The notes under the pieces were generated by a model. It was not told the DNA's origin. It saw only the letters and a list, made by a program, of their open reading frames with translations, and did not search any database. DNA of 64,000 nt from Scylla paramamosain (taxonomy: Eukaryota; Arthropoda; Malacostraca; Decapoda; Portunidae). Position numbers and translations under genes: made by a program. The DNA lies in contig NW_026973726.1 of assembly GCF_035594125.1 (NCBI RefSeq), positions 124,001 through 188,000 on the forward strand, given 5' to 3'. This document shows, one piece after another, positions 1 to 13,658 of the stretch. Each line of letters starts with the position of its first letter. Position 1 is the first letter of the stretch.

Positions 1-3000
1 TCATTGTTTTTCCAACATAGTTTCGCGTGCTATTTGGGGTTTTGCATGTGAAAATGGCTATGAATGTGAAAAAAACTCAAAATACACGCATTTGGTAAGA
101 TTGTTCTGTTTCTCAATTAATATTGATATTCAAGAGTTTCAGCATTTTGGTATCTAAGAAACTTCTTTATGTACACTAGTTTTTGCGTTTTTTGACGTGT
201 GGTTCTGGTGAACCACAAGTTCTTTTGCTAAAAAATAAGACACTCCTTGTACACGTTTCTCGTAATGTCGTTTTGTTTCCCAATAGGGAGTGCTTTGCAT
301 CCATTTTCGCGTTTTTTGTAGGTAACAAGCTCAAAAACACTCAAAATGTACCTTTTTGGTAATGTTATTTTATTTCTTCTTATTGGTTGGTTTGCATCCG
401 TTTTAGCGTTTTTCTGCGTAAAACACGGAAAAAACAAGTTTTCAGTAATTTTGTTTTAGATTCCCATATAGAGTGACTTACATGTTATTTACGGTTATAG
501 TGCCTAAGAAGCTGAAAAACACTCATAAGACAGTTTTCTGGCAAAAACGTTTAATTCCCCCATATAGGTGGCTTTTCATGCACTTTAGGGTTTGGTACAT
601 AACAATACGAAAAAAAAAAAGCTAAAATTAACTTTTTTGATAATTGACTCATAATTTCCTGAATTTTGCCCAAATTTCGGCATCTCGGTACCTGTAAAAA
701 TGAAAAAGAAAGAAAAAAAATATCGTATTTTTTTTTATTGATTTATTTTTCTCAATAAAGAGTGTTATTTGTGGCTTTTAGCTTTTTGGTAAATAATGAT
801 ATTAAATACACGTTTCTCGCAATGTTCTTTCATTTCCCAAAAATAGGGTTCTTTGCATGTATTTCAGCGTTTTTATTGGTAACGTGATCAAAAACACTCA
901 AAATATATGTTTTTGGTAATAATATTCTCTTTCTCCATAAAGTGTGTTTTGCATGCGTTTTAGCGTTTTGGTATATAAGGAGCTCAAAACACTTAAAGGC
1001 AAGTTCTTGGTAAAAATTGATTTTATTGTCATGTAAAGTGATTCCCCTGCTTTTTAGTGCTTTATTGCCTATCACGCTCAAAAACACTCAAAAGACACTT
1101 TTCTGGTAATGTCATATTTTTCCACATAAAGCTGGTTTCGCATGCAATTTGGGATTTTGGTAACTAAGAATGTGAAAAGCAATCAAAATACACGCATTTA
1201 GTAAAGTTGTTCTGTTTCTCAATTAATAGTGTTATTCATGAGTTTCAGCATTTTGGTATATAGGAAACTTCTCCATATACACGAGTTTTTGCGTTTTTTG
1301 CCTTGTGGTTCTTTTGAACTATAAAACATTCATTATACACTTTTCTCGCAATGTCCCTTTGTTTCCCAATATAGAGTGCTTTGCATCAATTTTCGCGTTT
1401 TTTTTTTGTAGGAAACAAGCTCAAAAACACTCAAAATATACCTTTTTGGTAATGTTTTTCTACTTCTTGATATTGATTAGTTTGCGTCCGTTTTATCGTT
1501 TTTCTACGTAAAACAATGAGAAGACACGTTTTTAGTAATTTTGTTTTGGTTTGCCATATAGAGTGAGTTCTTTATTATTTATCGTTTTGGTGCCTAATAT
1601 GCTGAAAAACACTCAAAACACAGATATCTGGTAAGGTCGTTTAATTTCGTCATATGGGAGGTTTTGCATGCACTTTAGTGTTTGGTACATAACATGTCCT
1701 TGTTTCCCAAACATAAGGTTCTTTGCATGTATTTAAGCGTTTTTATAGATAACATTATCAAAAACATTCAAAATACATGTTTTTGGTAATGTTGTCAAAA
1801 ACACTCAAAATACATGTTTTTGGTAATGTTCTTTCTCCATAAAGTTTTTGGTAATGTTGTCAAAAACACTCAAAATTCATGTTTTTGGTGATGTTGTTTC
1901 TCCATAAAGTTTGTTTTCCATGCGTTTTAACGGTTTGGTATGTAAGGAGCTCAAAAACACATATTGGCAAAATCTTGGTAAAAGTTGGTTTTATTCCCAT
2001 GTAATGTGATTGACCTGCTTTTTAGAACTTCATTGCCTAACACGCTAAAAAAAAAAAAAACAATTAAAAGACACTTCTGGTAATGTAATTTTTTTTCCCT
2101 CATAAAGCTAGTTTCGCATGCTATTTTGGGTAATGCTAAATAGGAATATGAAAAACACTCAAAATACAGGCATTTGCTTAGGTTGTTGTGTTTTTCAATT
2201 AAGATTGTTATTCATGAGTTTCAGCATTTTGGTATCTAAGAAACTTCTTTATATACACGAGTTTTTGTGTTTTTCTACGTAAAACACTAAGAAGATACAT
2301 TTTCAGTAATTTTGTGTTGGATTCCCATATAGAGTAAGTTCCTTATTATTTATCGTTTTGGTGCCTAACATGCTGAAAAACACTCAAAAGACAGATCGTT
2401 TAATTTCCTCATATAGGAGGTTTTCCATGCACTTTAGGGTTTGGTACATAACAGTCCGAAAAAACAGCTAAAATTAACTTTTTTGATAATATTATTTTGT
2501 TGATATTTTTTTCCTGAATTTTCCCAGAATCTTGGCATCTCGGTACCTATGAAGATGGAAAAAAAATCCTATTTTTTTTTTCTAAATAAAGTGTTATTTG
2601 TGGGGTTTCACTTTTTGGTATTTAAGGAACTTAAAAAAAAACACTCATAATACACGTTTCTCGTAATGTCCTTTTGTTTCCCAAACATAATGTTCTTTCC
2701 ATGTATTTAAACATTTTTATAGATAACATGATAAAAAACACCCAAATTACATGTTTTTGGTAATGTTATTCTGTTTCTCCATAAAGTTTGTTTTGCATGC
2801 GTTTTAGCGGTTTGGTATATAAGGAGCTCAAAAACATTTAAAGGCAAGTTCTAAGTAAAAATTGGTTTTATTCCAATGAAAAGTGATTGCCCTGCTTTTT
2901 AGTGCTTTATTGCCTATAACGCTCAAAAACACTCAAAAGACATTTTTCTGGAAATGTCATGTTTTCCCACTTAAATCTGGTTTCGCATGAAATTTGGGTT

Positions 3001-5930
3001 TTTGGTAACTAAGAATATGGAAAACACTCAAAATACATGTATTTAGTAAGGTTGTTCTGTTTCTCAATTAAGTGTCTTATTCATGAGTTTCAGCATTTTG
3101 TTATCTAGGAAACTTCTCCATATACGTTTTTTTCCTTGTTTGTTTTTCCTTGTTTGTTTTTTTGCCTTGTTGTTCTTTTGAACTATAATACACTCATTAT
3201 ACACTTTTCTCGCAATGTCCCTTTGTTTCCCAATATAGAATGCTTTGTATCAATTTTAACGTTTTTTTTTTTTTTTTAGATAAGAAGCTCAAAAACACTC
3301 AAAATATACCTTTTTGGTAATGTTTTTTCTATTTCTTGATATTGGTTGGTGTGCACCCATTTTAGCGTTTTTTTACGTAAAACACTGGGAAGACACGTTT
3401 TCAATGATTTTGTTTTGGATTCCCATATAAAGTGAGTTCCTTATTATTTATCATTTTGGTGCCTAACATGCTGAAAAACACTCAAAAGACAGATTTCTGG
3501 TAAGGTCGTTTAATTTCCTTATATAAAAAAGGCTTTGTATGAAGTTTAGGGTTTGGTACATAACAGTCCGAAAAAAAAGCTAAAATCAACTTTTTTGATA
3601 ATATTCTCTTATCATATAATTGTCTTGAATTTTACCAGAATTTTGGCATTTCGGTACTTATAAAGATGAATAGCAAAAAAAAAAAATTCCTATTTTTTTT
3701 ATTTTTATATTTTTTTTTTATTTTTTTTTCTAAATAAAGAGTGGGTTTTACGTTTTTGGTACTTAACAAACTTAAAAACACTCATAATATACGTTTCTCG
3801 TAATGTCCTTTTGTTTCCCAAACAGAAGGTTCTTTTCATGTATTTAAGCGTTTTTATAGATAACATGATGAAAAACACTCAAAATACATGTTTTTGGTAA
3901 TTTCATTCTGTTTCTCCATAAAGTTTGTTTTGCATGCGTTTTAGCGGTTTAGTATATAAGCTCAAAAACACTTAGAGGCAAGTTCTTGATAAAAATTGGT
4001 TTTATTCAAATGTAATGTGATTGAACCTGCTTTTTAGTGCTTTACTGGCTATCATGCTCAAAAACACTCAAAAGACATTTTTCTGGTAATGTCATTTTTT
4101 TCTCACATAAAGCTGGTTTCGCATGCAATTTGGGGTTTTGGTAACTAAGAATGTAAAAAGCTCTTAAAATACACGCATTTACTAAGGTTTTTTCTGTTTT
4201 TCAATTAGGAATGTTATTCATGAGTTTAAGCATTTTGGTATCTAGGAAGTTTTTGCGTTTTTTGCCTTTTGGTTCTTTTGAACTATAAAACACTCACTAT
4301 ACACTTTTCTTGCAATGTCCTTTTATTTCCTAATATAGAGTGCTTTGCATCAATTTTCGCGTTTTTTGTTGGTAACAAGCTCAAAAACACTCAAAATATA
4401 CATTTTTGGTAATGTTTTTGTATTTTTTTTTGTATTGGTTGGTTTGCATCGGTTTTAGCGTTTTTCTGCGTAAAACACTGAGAAGACACGTTTTCAGTAG
4501 TTTTGTTTTGGATTCCCATGTAAAGTGAGTTACTTATTTATTTATCGTTTTGGTGCCTAAAATTCTGAAAAACACCCAAAAGACAGATTTCTTTTAAGGT
4601 CGTTTAATTTCCTCATATAGGAGGCTTTGCATGCATTTTAGGTTTTGGTACATAACAGTTCGAAAAAAAAAGCTGAAATTAACTTTTTTGATAATATTCT
4701 TTTATCACATAATTGCCCTAAATTTTCCCAGAATTTTGGCATGTCGGTACCTATGAATATGAATTACAAAAAAAAAAAAAAAAAAAATCCTATTTATTTA
4801 ATCTTTTTTATTTTTTTATTTTCTAAATAAAGAGTGTTATTTGTTAGTTTTAGCTTTATGGTACTTAAGGAACTTAAAAAACACTGATAATACACGTTTC
4901 TCGTAATGTCCTTTTGGTTCCCAAACATAATGTTCTTTGCATGTACTTTAGCGTTTTTATAGATAACATGATCAAAAACACTCAAAATACACTTTTTTGG
5001 TAATGTTATTGTGTTTTTCCATAAAGTTTGTTTTGCATGCCTTTTTATTGGTTTGGTATATAAGGGGTTAATAAACACAAATTCTTCGTAAAATTCTTCG
5101 TAAAAGTTGGTTTTATTCCCATGTAATGTGATCGTTGTGCTTTTTAGTGCTTTGTTGCATATCACGCTGAAAAACACTCAAAAGACACTTTTCTGGTAAT
5201 GTCATTTTTTTTCCCAAATGATGGTAGTTTCGCATGTAATTTGGCATTTTCATAACTAAGAATGTGAAAAACACTCAAAATACACAGTTTGGTAAGGTAG
5301 TTCTGTTTATCTATTAAAAGTGTTATTCATGCATTTATTCATTTTGGTATTTAAGAAATTTCTCTATATACACGAGTTTTGGCGTTTATTGCCTTGTGAT
5401 TCTTTGAAAACTATAAAACACTCATTATACACCTTTCTCCTAATGTCCTTTTGTTTCCTAATATAGAGTGCTTTACATCCATTTTTCCATTTTTTGTAGG
5501 TAAAAAGCTCAAAAACATTTAAAAAATATCTTTTTGGTAATGTTATTCTATTTTTTTCATATAGGATGGTTTGTATCCACTTTAGCGTTTTTCTACGTAA
5601 AACACTGAAAAGACACGTTTTCAGTAATTTTCTTTTCGATTCAGATATTGATTGACTTCCATATTATTTATCGTTTTGTTGCCTAACATGCTGAAAAAGA
5701 TTGAAAAGACAGGTTTCTGGTAAAGTCCTTTAACTTCCTTATATAGGTGGCTTTGCATGCACTTTAGGGTTTGGTACATAACAATCCGAAAAAAAAGCTA
5801 TAATTAACTTCTATAATAATATTCTTTTTTCCACATAAATTCCGTGGATTTTGGCAGAATTTTAGCATCTCGGTACCTATGAAGATGAATAACCAAAAAA
5901 AAAAAATTTTTTTTTTTATTTATTTATTTT
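1..5930 (+). repeat. Segmental duplication A, copy 1
   Basis: Aligns by eye to 43155-49340 through about five HOR units with shared private features: the m1/m2 triplication, the m5 to m7 fusion (near 2270 and 45670), CTTTTAAGGTCG in m9, and CACCTTTCTCCTAATG (near 5430 and 48826). Copy 1 lacks about 250 bp at 1692 that copy 2 retains (about 44840-45095). It probably extends left of the window. The partner's continuation after about 49340 matches 12850 onward instead. Confidence 0.88.
1780..1905 (+). repeat. Local triplication at the m1/m2 boundary
   Basis: The motif TTGTCAAAAACACTCAAAAT followed by CATGTTTTTGGTAATG occurs in three close copies, separated by short pieces of monomer 2 (CTTTCTCCATAAAG). 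The same arrangement is present near 45160-45300, so it predates the block duplication that links 1-5930 with 43155-49340. It looks like replication slippage. Confidence 0.75.
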
Positions 5931-6286
5931 TTTAATGAGTGTTATTTGTGGGTTTTAGCTTTTTGGTACTGAAAGAACTTAAAAATCACTCATAATACAC
6001 GTTTCTCGTAATGTTCTTACGTTTCCCTAACATAAGGTTCTTTGTATGTATTTAAGCGTTTTTATACATAACATGATAAAAAAACACTCAAAATACATGT
6101 ATTTGGTAATGTTATTCTGTTTCTCCATAAAATGTATTTTGCATGCGTTTTAGCGTTTTGGTATGTAACGAGCTCAAAAACACTTAGAGGTAAGTTCTTG
6201 GTTAAATTTGGTTTTATTCCCATGTAATGTGATTGCCCTGGCTTTTAGGGCTTTATTGCGTAACACGCTCACAAACACTGAAAAGA

Positions 6287-6771
6287 CATGCAAAGCCTTC
6301 CATATGAGGAAATTAAAGACCTTACAAGAAATATGTCTTTTGAGTGTTTTTCAGCATATAAGGCACCAAAACGATAAATAATAAGGAACTCACTCTATGT
6401 GGGAATCCAAAAGAAAATTACTGAAAACGTGTCTTCTCAGTGTTTTACGTAGAAAAATGCTAAAAATGATACGAACCAACCAATATCAAGAAGCAGAAAA
6501 ACATTACCAAAAATGTATATTTTGAGTGTTTTTGTGACTTGTTTCCTACAAAAAAAAAACGCGAAAATTGATACAAAGCACTCTATATTGGGAAAGAAAG
6601 CGATATTGCGAGAAAAGTGTATAATGAATGTTTTATATTTAAAAAAAAAAAAAACACAAGGCAAAAAACGCAAAAAATCGTGTATATGGAGAAGTTTCCT
6701 ATATACCAAAATGCTGAAACTCATGAATAACACTCTTAATTGAGAAACAGAGCAACCTTACTAAATGCGTG
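6287..6771 (-). repeat. Inverted satellite segment I1 (m9 to m5)
   Basis: After forward monomer 3 (ATTGCGTAACACGC) the sequence switches to the reverse complement of monomers 9, 8, 7, 6 and 5, beginning ACATGCAAAGCC and ending CTTACTAAATGCGTG, and then returns to forward orientation at the end of monomer 2 and into monomer 3. It retains the full type-5 portion (GGAGAAGTTTCC present). The flanking forward copies of m5-m9 can pair with it, giving potential hairpin arms of about 480 bp. Confidence 0.9.
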
Positions 6772-9700
6772 TCAAAAACACTAAAAGACAAGTTCTTCGT
6801 AAAAGATGGTTTTATTCCCATTTAATGTGATTGCCCTGCTTTTTAGTGCTTTATTGCCTAACACGCTCAAGAACACTCAAAGACACTTTTCTGGTAATGT
6901 CATTTTTTTTCCCACATAAAGCTAGTTTCGCATGGAATTTGGGGTTTTGGTAACTAAGAATGTAAAAAAAAACACTCAAAATACACGCATTTAGTAAGGT
7001 TGTTCTGCTTCTTGATTAAGAGTGTTATTCATGAGTTTCAGTATTTTGGTATCTTAGAAACATCTCCATACAGTCGAGTGTTTGCGTTTTTTGCCTTGTG
7101 ATTCTGGTGAAACTATAAAACACTCATTATACACGTTTCTCGTTTTGTCCTCTTTTTTCTTATATAGAGTGTTTTGCATCCATTTTAGCGTTTTTTTTTA
7201 TGTAACAAGCTAAAAAACACACAAAATATATATTTTTTTGGTAGTTATTCAATTTCTTCATATTGGTTGGTTTGCATCCGTTTTAGCGTTTTTCTACGTA
7301 AATCTTTTAAAAGATACGTTTTCAGTAATTTTGTTTTGGATTTCCATATAGAGTGACTTTCATATTTTTTTATCGTTTTGGTGCCTAACATGCAGAAAAA
7401 CACTCAAAAGACAGGTTTCTAGTAAAAGTCGTTAAATTTTATCAGATAGGTGGCTTTGCATACACTTTATGGTTTGGAACATAACTCCGAAAAAAAAGGT
7501 AAGATTAACTTTTTCGATAAAGTTTTTTCCACATAATTTCCCTGAATTTTGGCAGAATTTTGGCATCTTGGTACCTATGAACATCAATAACAAAAAAATA
7601 AAAATGGTATTTTTTTATTTATTATTTTTTCTTTATAAAGAGTGTTATTTGTAGGTTTTAACGTTTTGGTATTTAAGGAACTTAAAATCATTCATAATAC
7701 ACATTTCTCGTAATGTCCTTTCGTTTCCCAAATATGGGGATCTTTGCATGTATTTAAGCGTTTCTATAGGTAACATGATAAAAAACACTCAAAACACTTG
7801 TTTTTGGTAATGTTATTCTGCTTCTCCATAAAGGAGTGTTTTACATGCGTTTTAGCGATTTCGTATATAAGGAGCTGAAAAACACTTTAAGGCAAGTTCT
7901 TGGTAAAAGTTAGTTTTATTCCAGTGTAATATGATTGCCCTGCTTTTCAGTGCTTTATTGCCTAACACGCTGAAAAAGCTCATGTTTTCCCACATAAAAC
8001 TAGTTTCGCATGCTATTTAGGGTTTTGCGAAGAATGTGAAAAAACTCAAAATACATGCATTTGGTAATGTTGTTCTGTTTCTCAATTAAGATTGTTATTC
8101 ATGAGTTTTAGCATTTTGGTATCTAAGAAACTTCTTTATATACACGAGTTTTTGCGTTTTTTGCCTTGTGGTTCTTGTGAACGAAAAGTTCTTTTTCCCG
8201 AAAATAATAAGACACTCATTATACATGTTTCTCGTAATGTCCCTTTCTTTCCCAGTAGGGACTGCTTTGCATTCTTTTTCGCGTTTTTTGTTGGTAAAAG
8301 GCTCAAAAACACTCAAAATATACCTCTTTGGTTATGTTATTGTATTTCTTCATATTTGTTGGTTTTCATCTGTTTTATCGTTTTTCTACGTAAAACACCA
8401 AAAAGACACGTTTTCAGGAATTTTTTCTCGATTCCCAAAGAATTTTGCCAGAATTTTGGCATCTTAGTACCTATGAAGATGAATAACATAAATAAAAAAA
8501 TATATACTTGGATTTCTTTTTTTTTCTCTATAAAGAGTGTTATTTCTGGGTTTTAGCTTTTTTGGTACTAAAGGAACTTAAAAACACTCATAATACACGT
8601 TTCTCGTAATGTCCTTTCGTTTCCCAAAATTAGGGTTCTTTGCATGTATTTAAGCGTTTTTATTGGTAACATGATCAAAAACACTCAAAATACATGTTTT
8701 TGGTAATGTTCTTCTGTTTCACCATGAAGTGTATTTTGCATGCGTTTTGGTATATAAGGGGCTCAAAAACACTTAAAGGCAAGTTCTTGTTAAAAATTGA
8801 TTTTATTCCAGTGTAATGTGTTTGCCCTGCTTTTTAGTGTTTTATTGCCTAACACGCTCAAAAACACTCAAAAGACATTTTTCTGGTAATATCACTTTTT
8901 TCCCACATAAAGCTGGTTTCGCATGCAATTTGGGATTTTGGTAACTAAGAATGTGAAAAGCACTCAAAATTAACGCATTTAGTAAGATTGTTCTGTTTCT
9001 GAATTAAGAGTGTTGTTCCAGAGTTTCAGAATTTTAGAATGTAAGAAACATCTCTATATACACGAGTTTTTTGCGTTTCTTGCCTTGTTGTTCTTGTGAA
9101 ACTATAAATCACTTATTATACATGTTTAGCGTAATGTCCTTTTCTTTCCCAATATAGAGTGCTTTCCATCTATTTTCGCGTTTTTTGTAGGTAACAATTT
9201 CAAAAACACTCAAAATATACCTTTTTGGTAATGTTATTTTATTCCTTCATATTGGTTGGTTTGCATCCGTTTTAGCGTTTTTCTACGTAAAACACCGAAA
9301 AGACACGTTTTTAGTAATTTTGTTTTGTATTCCCATATAGATTGACTTCTATGTTATTTATCGTGTTGGTTCCTAACATGCTGAAAAAACATTATAAGAC
9401 CGTTTTCTGGCAAAGACGTTTAATTTCCCCTTATAGGCTTTGCATGTACTTTAAGGATTTTGTACATAACAGTCCGAAAAAAAAGGCTAAATTTAACTTT
9501 TTTGATAATGTTCTTATTTCACATAATTTCCGGAATTTTGCCCGAATTTTGGTATATCAGTACCTGTGAAGATGAATAAGAAAGAAAAAAATATCGTATC
9601 TTTTTTTATTTATTTATTGTTTCTCAATAAAGAGTGTTATTTGTGGCTTTTAGCTTTTTGGTAATTAATGAACTTAAAAACACTCGTAATACACGTTTCT

Positions 9701-9886
9701 CGCAATGTCCTTTCATTTCCCAAAAATAGTGTTCTTTGCATGTATTTAAGCGTTTTTATTGGTAACATGATCAAAAACACTCAAAATACATGTTTTTGGT
9801 AATATTATTCTGTTTCAGCATAAAGTTTGTTTTGCATGTGTTTTAGCTGTTTGGTATATAAGGGGTTAAATAAAACACTTAAAGGC
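6772..9886 (+). repeat. Forward HOR block B
   Basis: Forward units start near 7698, 8596 and 9693. A unit truncated at monomers 8-10 lies near 8400-8470: the sequence jumps from m8 (GATTCCCAAAGAA) to m10 (TTTTGCCAGAATTTTGGCAT). The same fusion recurs near 30230, 37620 and 40680, which ties these blocks together by descent. No non-satellite sequence is seen. Confidence 0.9.
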
Positions 9887-10162
9887 AAACCAATATTAAG
9901 AAGCAGAAAAACATTACCAAAAATGTATATTTTTGTATATTTTTGTATATTTTTGAGCTTGTTATCTACAAAAAAAAAACGCAAAAAATGAATACAAAGC
10001 ACTCTATATTGGGAAACAAAGGGACGTTGCGAGAAAAGTGTATAATGAATGTTTTATAGTTCAAATAAACCACAAGGCAAAAAACGCAAAAACTCGTGTA
10101 TATGCTGAAACTCATGAATAACACTCTTAATTGAGAAACAGAGCAACCTTACTAAATGCGTG
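9887..10162 (-). repeat. Inverted satellite segment I2 (left-truncated)
   Basis: A reverse-oriented segment that starts inside monomer 7 (AACCAATATTAAG) rather than in monomer 9, so its left part is missing compared with the other inverted segments. The right junction (AAATGCGTGTCAAAAACAC) is the shared one. It carries the 25-bp deletion in the monomer-5 portion (TATATG joined to CTGAAACTC) and a three-fold repeat of TGTATATTTT at 9924-9953. Confidence 0.85.
9924..9953. repeat. 10-bp minisatellite, three copies
   Basis: TGTATATTTT is repeated three times in tandem within inverted segment I2. The other inverted segments have a single copy at this point, so the expansion is private to this copy. 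Confidence 0.85.
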
Positions 10163-13100
10163 TCAAAAACACTAAAAGGCAAGTTCTTCGTAAAAGTTGG
10201 TTTTATTCCCATGTATTGTGATTGCCCTGCTTTTTAGTGCTTTATTGCCTAACACGCTCAAAAACACTCAAAGACACTTTTCTGGTAATGTCTTTTTTTC
10301 ACCACATAAAGCTAGTTTCGCATGGGATGTGTGGTTTTGATAACTAAGAATGTAAAAAAACACTCAAAATACACGCATTTAGTAAGGTTGTTATGTTTCT
10401 TGATTAAGAGTGTTATTCATGATTTTCATTATTTTGGTATCCTAGAAACTTCTCCATACAGTCGAGTTTTTGCGTTTTTTGCCTTGTGATTCTAGTGAAA
10501 CTATAAAACACTCATTATACACGTTTCTCGTTATGTCCTTTCTTTTCCTTGTATAGAGTGCTTTGCATCCTTTTTCGCGTTTTTTTTTATGTAACAAGCT
10601 CAAAAACTCACAAAATATAGTTTTTTGGTAATATTATTATATTTCTTCATATTGGTTAGTTTGCATGCGTTTTAGCGTTTTTTACGTAAATCTTTTAATA
10701 GACGCGTTTCCAGTAATTTTGTTTTGGATTTCCATATAGAGTGACTTTCATACTATTTATCGTTTTGGTACCTAACATGCTTTTTGGTGCCTTTTGCTTC
10801 CCTATATAGAGTGCTTTCCAGCTATTTTCGCGTTTTTTGTAGGTAACAATTTCAAAAAGACTCAAAATATACCTTTTTGGTAATGTTTTTCTATTTCTTC
10901 ATTTTGGTTGGTTTGCATTCGTTTTAGCGTTTTCTACGTAAAACACCGAAAAGACTCGTTTTTAGTAATTTTATTTTGGATTCCCATATAGATTGACTTC
11001 ATGTTATTTATCGTGTTGGTTCCTAAGATGCTGAAAAACACTCATAAGACCGTTTTCTGACAAAGACGTTTAATTTCCCCATATAGGTGGGTTTGCATGC
11101 GCTTTAGGGGTTTGGTACATAACAGTCCGAAAAAAAAAGGTTAAATTTAACTTTTTTGATAATGTTCTTATTTTACATAATTTCCTGAATTTTGCCCGAA
11201 TTTTGGTATTTGGTACCTGTAAAGATGAATAAGAAAGAAAATTTTTTTTTATTTATTTATTGTTTCTCAAAAAAGAGTGTTATTTGTGGGTTTTAGCTTT
11301 TTGGTAATTAATGAACTTAAAAACACTCATAATACACGTTTCTCGTAATATCCTTTCCTTTCCCAAAAATAATGTTCTTTGCATGTATTTAAGCGTTTTC
11401 ATTGGTATGATCAAAAACACTCAAAATACATGTTTTTGGTAATATTATTCTGTTTCACCATAAAGAGTGTTTTGCATGCCTTTTAGTGTTTTGGTATATA
11501 AGGAGCTCAAAAACACTTAAAGGCAAGTTCTTGGTAAAAAATCTGATTTCCTCCAATGTAATGTGATTGCCCTCGTTTTTAGTGCTTTATTGCCTATCAC
11601 GGTCAAAATACTCAAATGACACTTTTCTGGTAAAGTCTTTTTTTTCCACAAATCTATTTTCGCATTAAATTTGGGGTTTTGGTAACTAAGAATGTGAAAA
11701 TCACTCAAAATACACGCATTTATTAAGGTTGTTCTGTTTCTCAATTAGGAGTGTTATACATGAGTTTACCATTTTTGTATCTAGGAAACCCCTCTATATA
11801 CACGAGATTTTTCGTTCTTTGCCTTGTGGTTCTTTTGAACTAAGAATCACTCATTATACACTTTTCTTGCAATGTACTTTTGTTTCCCAATATAGACTGC
11901 TTTGCATTAATTTTCGCGTTTTTTATAGGTAACAAGCTCAAAAACACTCAAAATATAACTTTTTTGTAACGTTTTTTTTTCTTGATATTGGTTGCTTTGT
12001 ATCCGTTTTAGCGTTTTTCTAAGTAAAACAATGAGAAGACACGTTTTCAATCACTTTGTTTTGGATTCCTATAGAGTGAGTTCCTCATTATTTATCGTTT
12101 TGGTGCCTAAAATGCTAAAAAAAACACTCAAAACACAGATTTCTGGTAAGGTCGTTTAATTTCCTCATATAGGAGGCTTTGCATGCACTTTAGGGTTTGG
12201 TACATAACAGTCCGAAAAAAAAAAGCTGAAATTAACTTTTTTGATAATATTCTATTATCATATGAGTTTTCCCAGAATTTTGTCATCTTGGTACTATGAA
12301 GATGAATAAGAAAAAAAAATCCTATTTTTTTTATTTTTTTATTTTTTTTACTTTCTAAATAAAGAGTGTTATTTGTGGGTTTTAGCTTTTTGATACTTAA
12401 GGAACTTAAAAAACACTCATAATACACGTTTCTCTTATTGTCCTTTTGTTTCCCAAACATAATGTTCTTTGCATGTATTTAAGCGTTTTTATAGATACAT
12501 GTTTTTGATAAAGTTATTCTGTCTCTCCATAAAGTTTGTTTTGCATGCGTTTTAGCGGTTTGTTATATAAGGAGCTCAAAAATACTTAAAGGCAAGTTTT
12601 TGGTATAAATTGGTGTTATTCCAATGTAATATGATTGCCCTGCTTTTTAGTGCTTTATTGCCTCTCACGCTCAAAAACACTTAAAAGACACTTTTCTGGT
12701 AATGTCATTTTTTTCTCACATAAATGTGGTTTTGCATGCAATTTGGGATTTTTGGTAACTAAGAATGTGAAAAGCACTCAAAATACACGCATTTAGTAAG
12801 GTTGTTCTGTTTCTCAATTAAGAGTGTTATTTATGAGTTTCAGCATTTTTTCTAAAGAGTGTTATTTGTGGGTTTTAGCTTTTTGGTACTGAAGGAATTT
12901 AAAAATCACTCATAATACACGTTTCTCGTAATGTTCTTTCGTTTCCCAAACATAAGGTTCCTTGCATGTATTTAAGCGTTTTTATAGATAACATGATCAA
13001 AAACACTCAAAATACATGTATTTGGTAATATTATTCTGTTTCTCAATAAAATGTATTTTGCATGCGTTTTATCGTTTTGTTACGTAAGGAGCTCAAAAAC

Positions 13101-13204
13101 AGTTAAAGGCAAGTTTTTGGTAAAATTTGGTTTTATTCCCATGTAATGTGATTGCCCTGGCTTTTAGTGGTTTATTGCGTAACACGTGCAAAAACACTGA
13201 AAAG
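10163..13204 (+). repeat. Forward HOR block C
   Basis: Forward units start near 11335, 12424 and 12918. Its first part is paralogous to 13659-15500 and 50141-51600, sharing an unusual monomer 8 to monomer 6 fusion at 10780/10781 (CTAACATGC followed by TTTTTGGTG). Near 12848 the array jumps from monomer 5 to monomer 11, giving the short spacing between the last two unit starts. No gene or foreign sequence is seen. Confidence 0.9.
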
Positions 13205-13658
13205 ACATGCAAAGCGTCCCATATGAGGAAATCAATGATCTTATCAGAAATCTGTCTTTTGAGTGTTTTTCAGCATGTTAGGCACCAAAACGATAAATAA
13301 TAAGGAACTCACTCTATGTGGGAATCTCAAAAAAAAATTAGTGAAAACGTTTCTTTTTCAGTGTTTTACGTAGAAAAACGCTAAAACTGATACAAACCAA
13401 CCAATATCAAGAAGCAGAAAAACATTACCAAAAATGTATATTTTAAGTGTTTTTGAGCTTGTTACCTACAAAAAAACGGGAAAATGGATACAAAGCACTC
13501 TATATTGGGAAACAAAGGGACATTGCAAGAAGAGTGTATAATAAATGTTTCATAGTTAAAAAAAAACACAATTCAAAAAACGCAAAAACTCGTGTATATG
13601 CTGAAACTCAAGAATAACACTCTTAATTGAGAAACAGAGCAGCATTACTAAATGCGTG
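13205..13658 (-). repeat. Inverted satellite segment I3
   Basis: Full-width inverted segment with the shared left (ACATGCAAAGCG) and right (AAATGCGTGTC) junctions. It carries the 25-bp deletion in the m5 portion. Shared variants (GCGTCCCATATGAGG, AACGGGAAAATGGATAC) make I9 at 49704-50140 its closest relative. Confidence 0.9.

Larger units (their letters stand above)
1..6286 (+). repeat. Forward HOR block A
   Basis: About five and a half HOR units in one orientation, with unit starts near 808, 2650, 3790, 4893 and 5997. The unit starting near 1692 is a fusion: monomer 9 joins monomer 1 directly, with 10 and 11 absent. Near 2270 monomer 5 is fused to monomer 7. Around 1780-1905 a short segment of the m1/m2 boundary is locally repeated three times. 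A 20-bp A-run lies at 4768-4787. Positions 1 to about 5930 are paralogous to 43155-49340. Nothing other than satellite is visible. Confidence 0.9.

Noticed and set aside
8092..8556. Longest open frame in the window (154 codons) and overlapping frames on both strands
   Set aside because: It lies across ordinary monomers. Frames in the same phase recur wherever the monomer recurs, with indels unlike coding constraint, and the peptide is Phe/Lys/Asn/Ile-rich without any recognisable domain.
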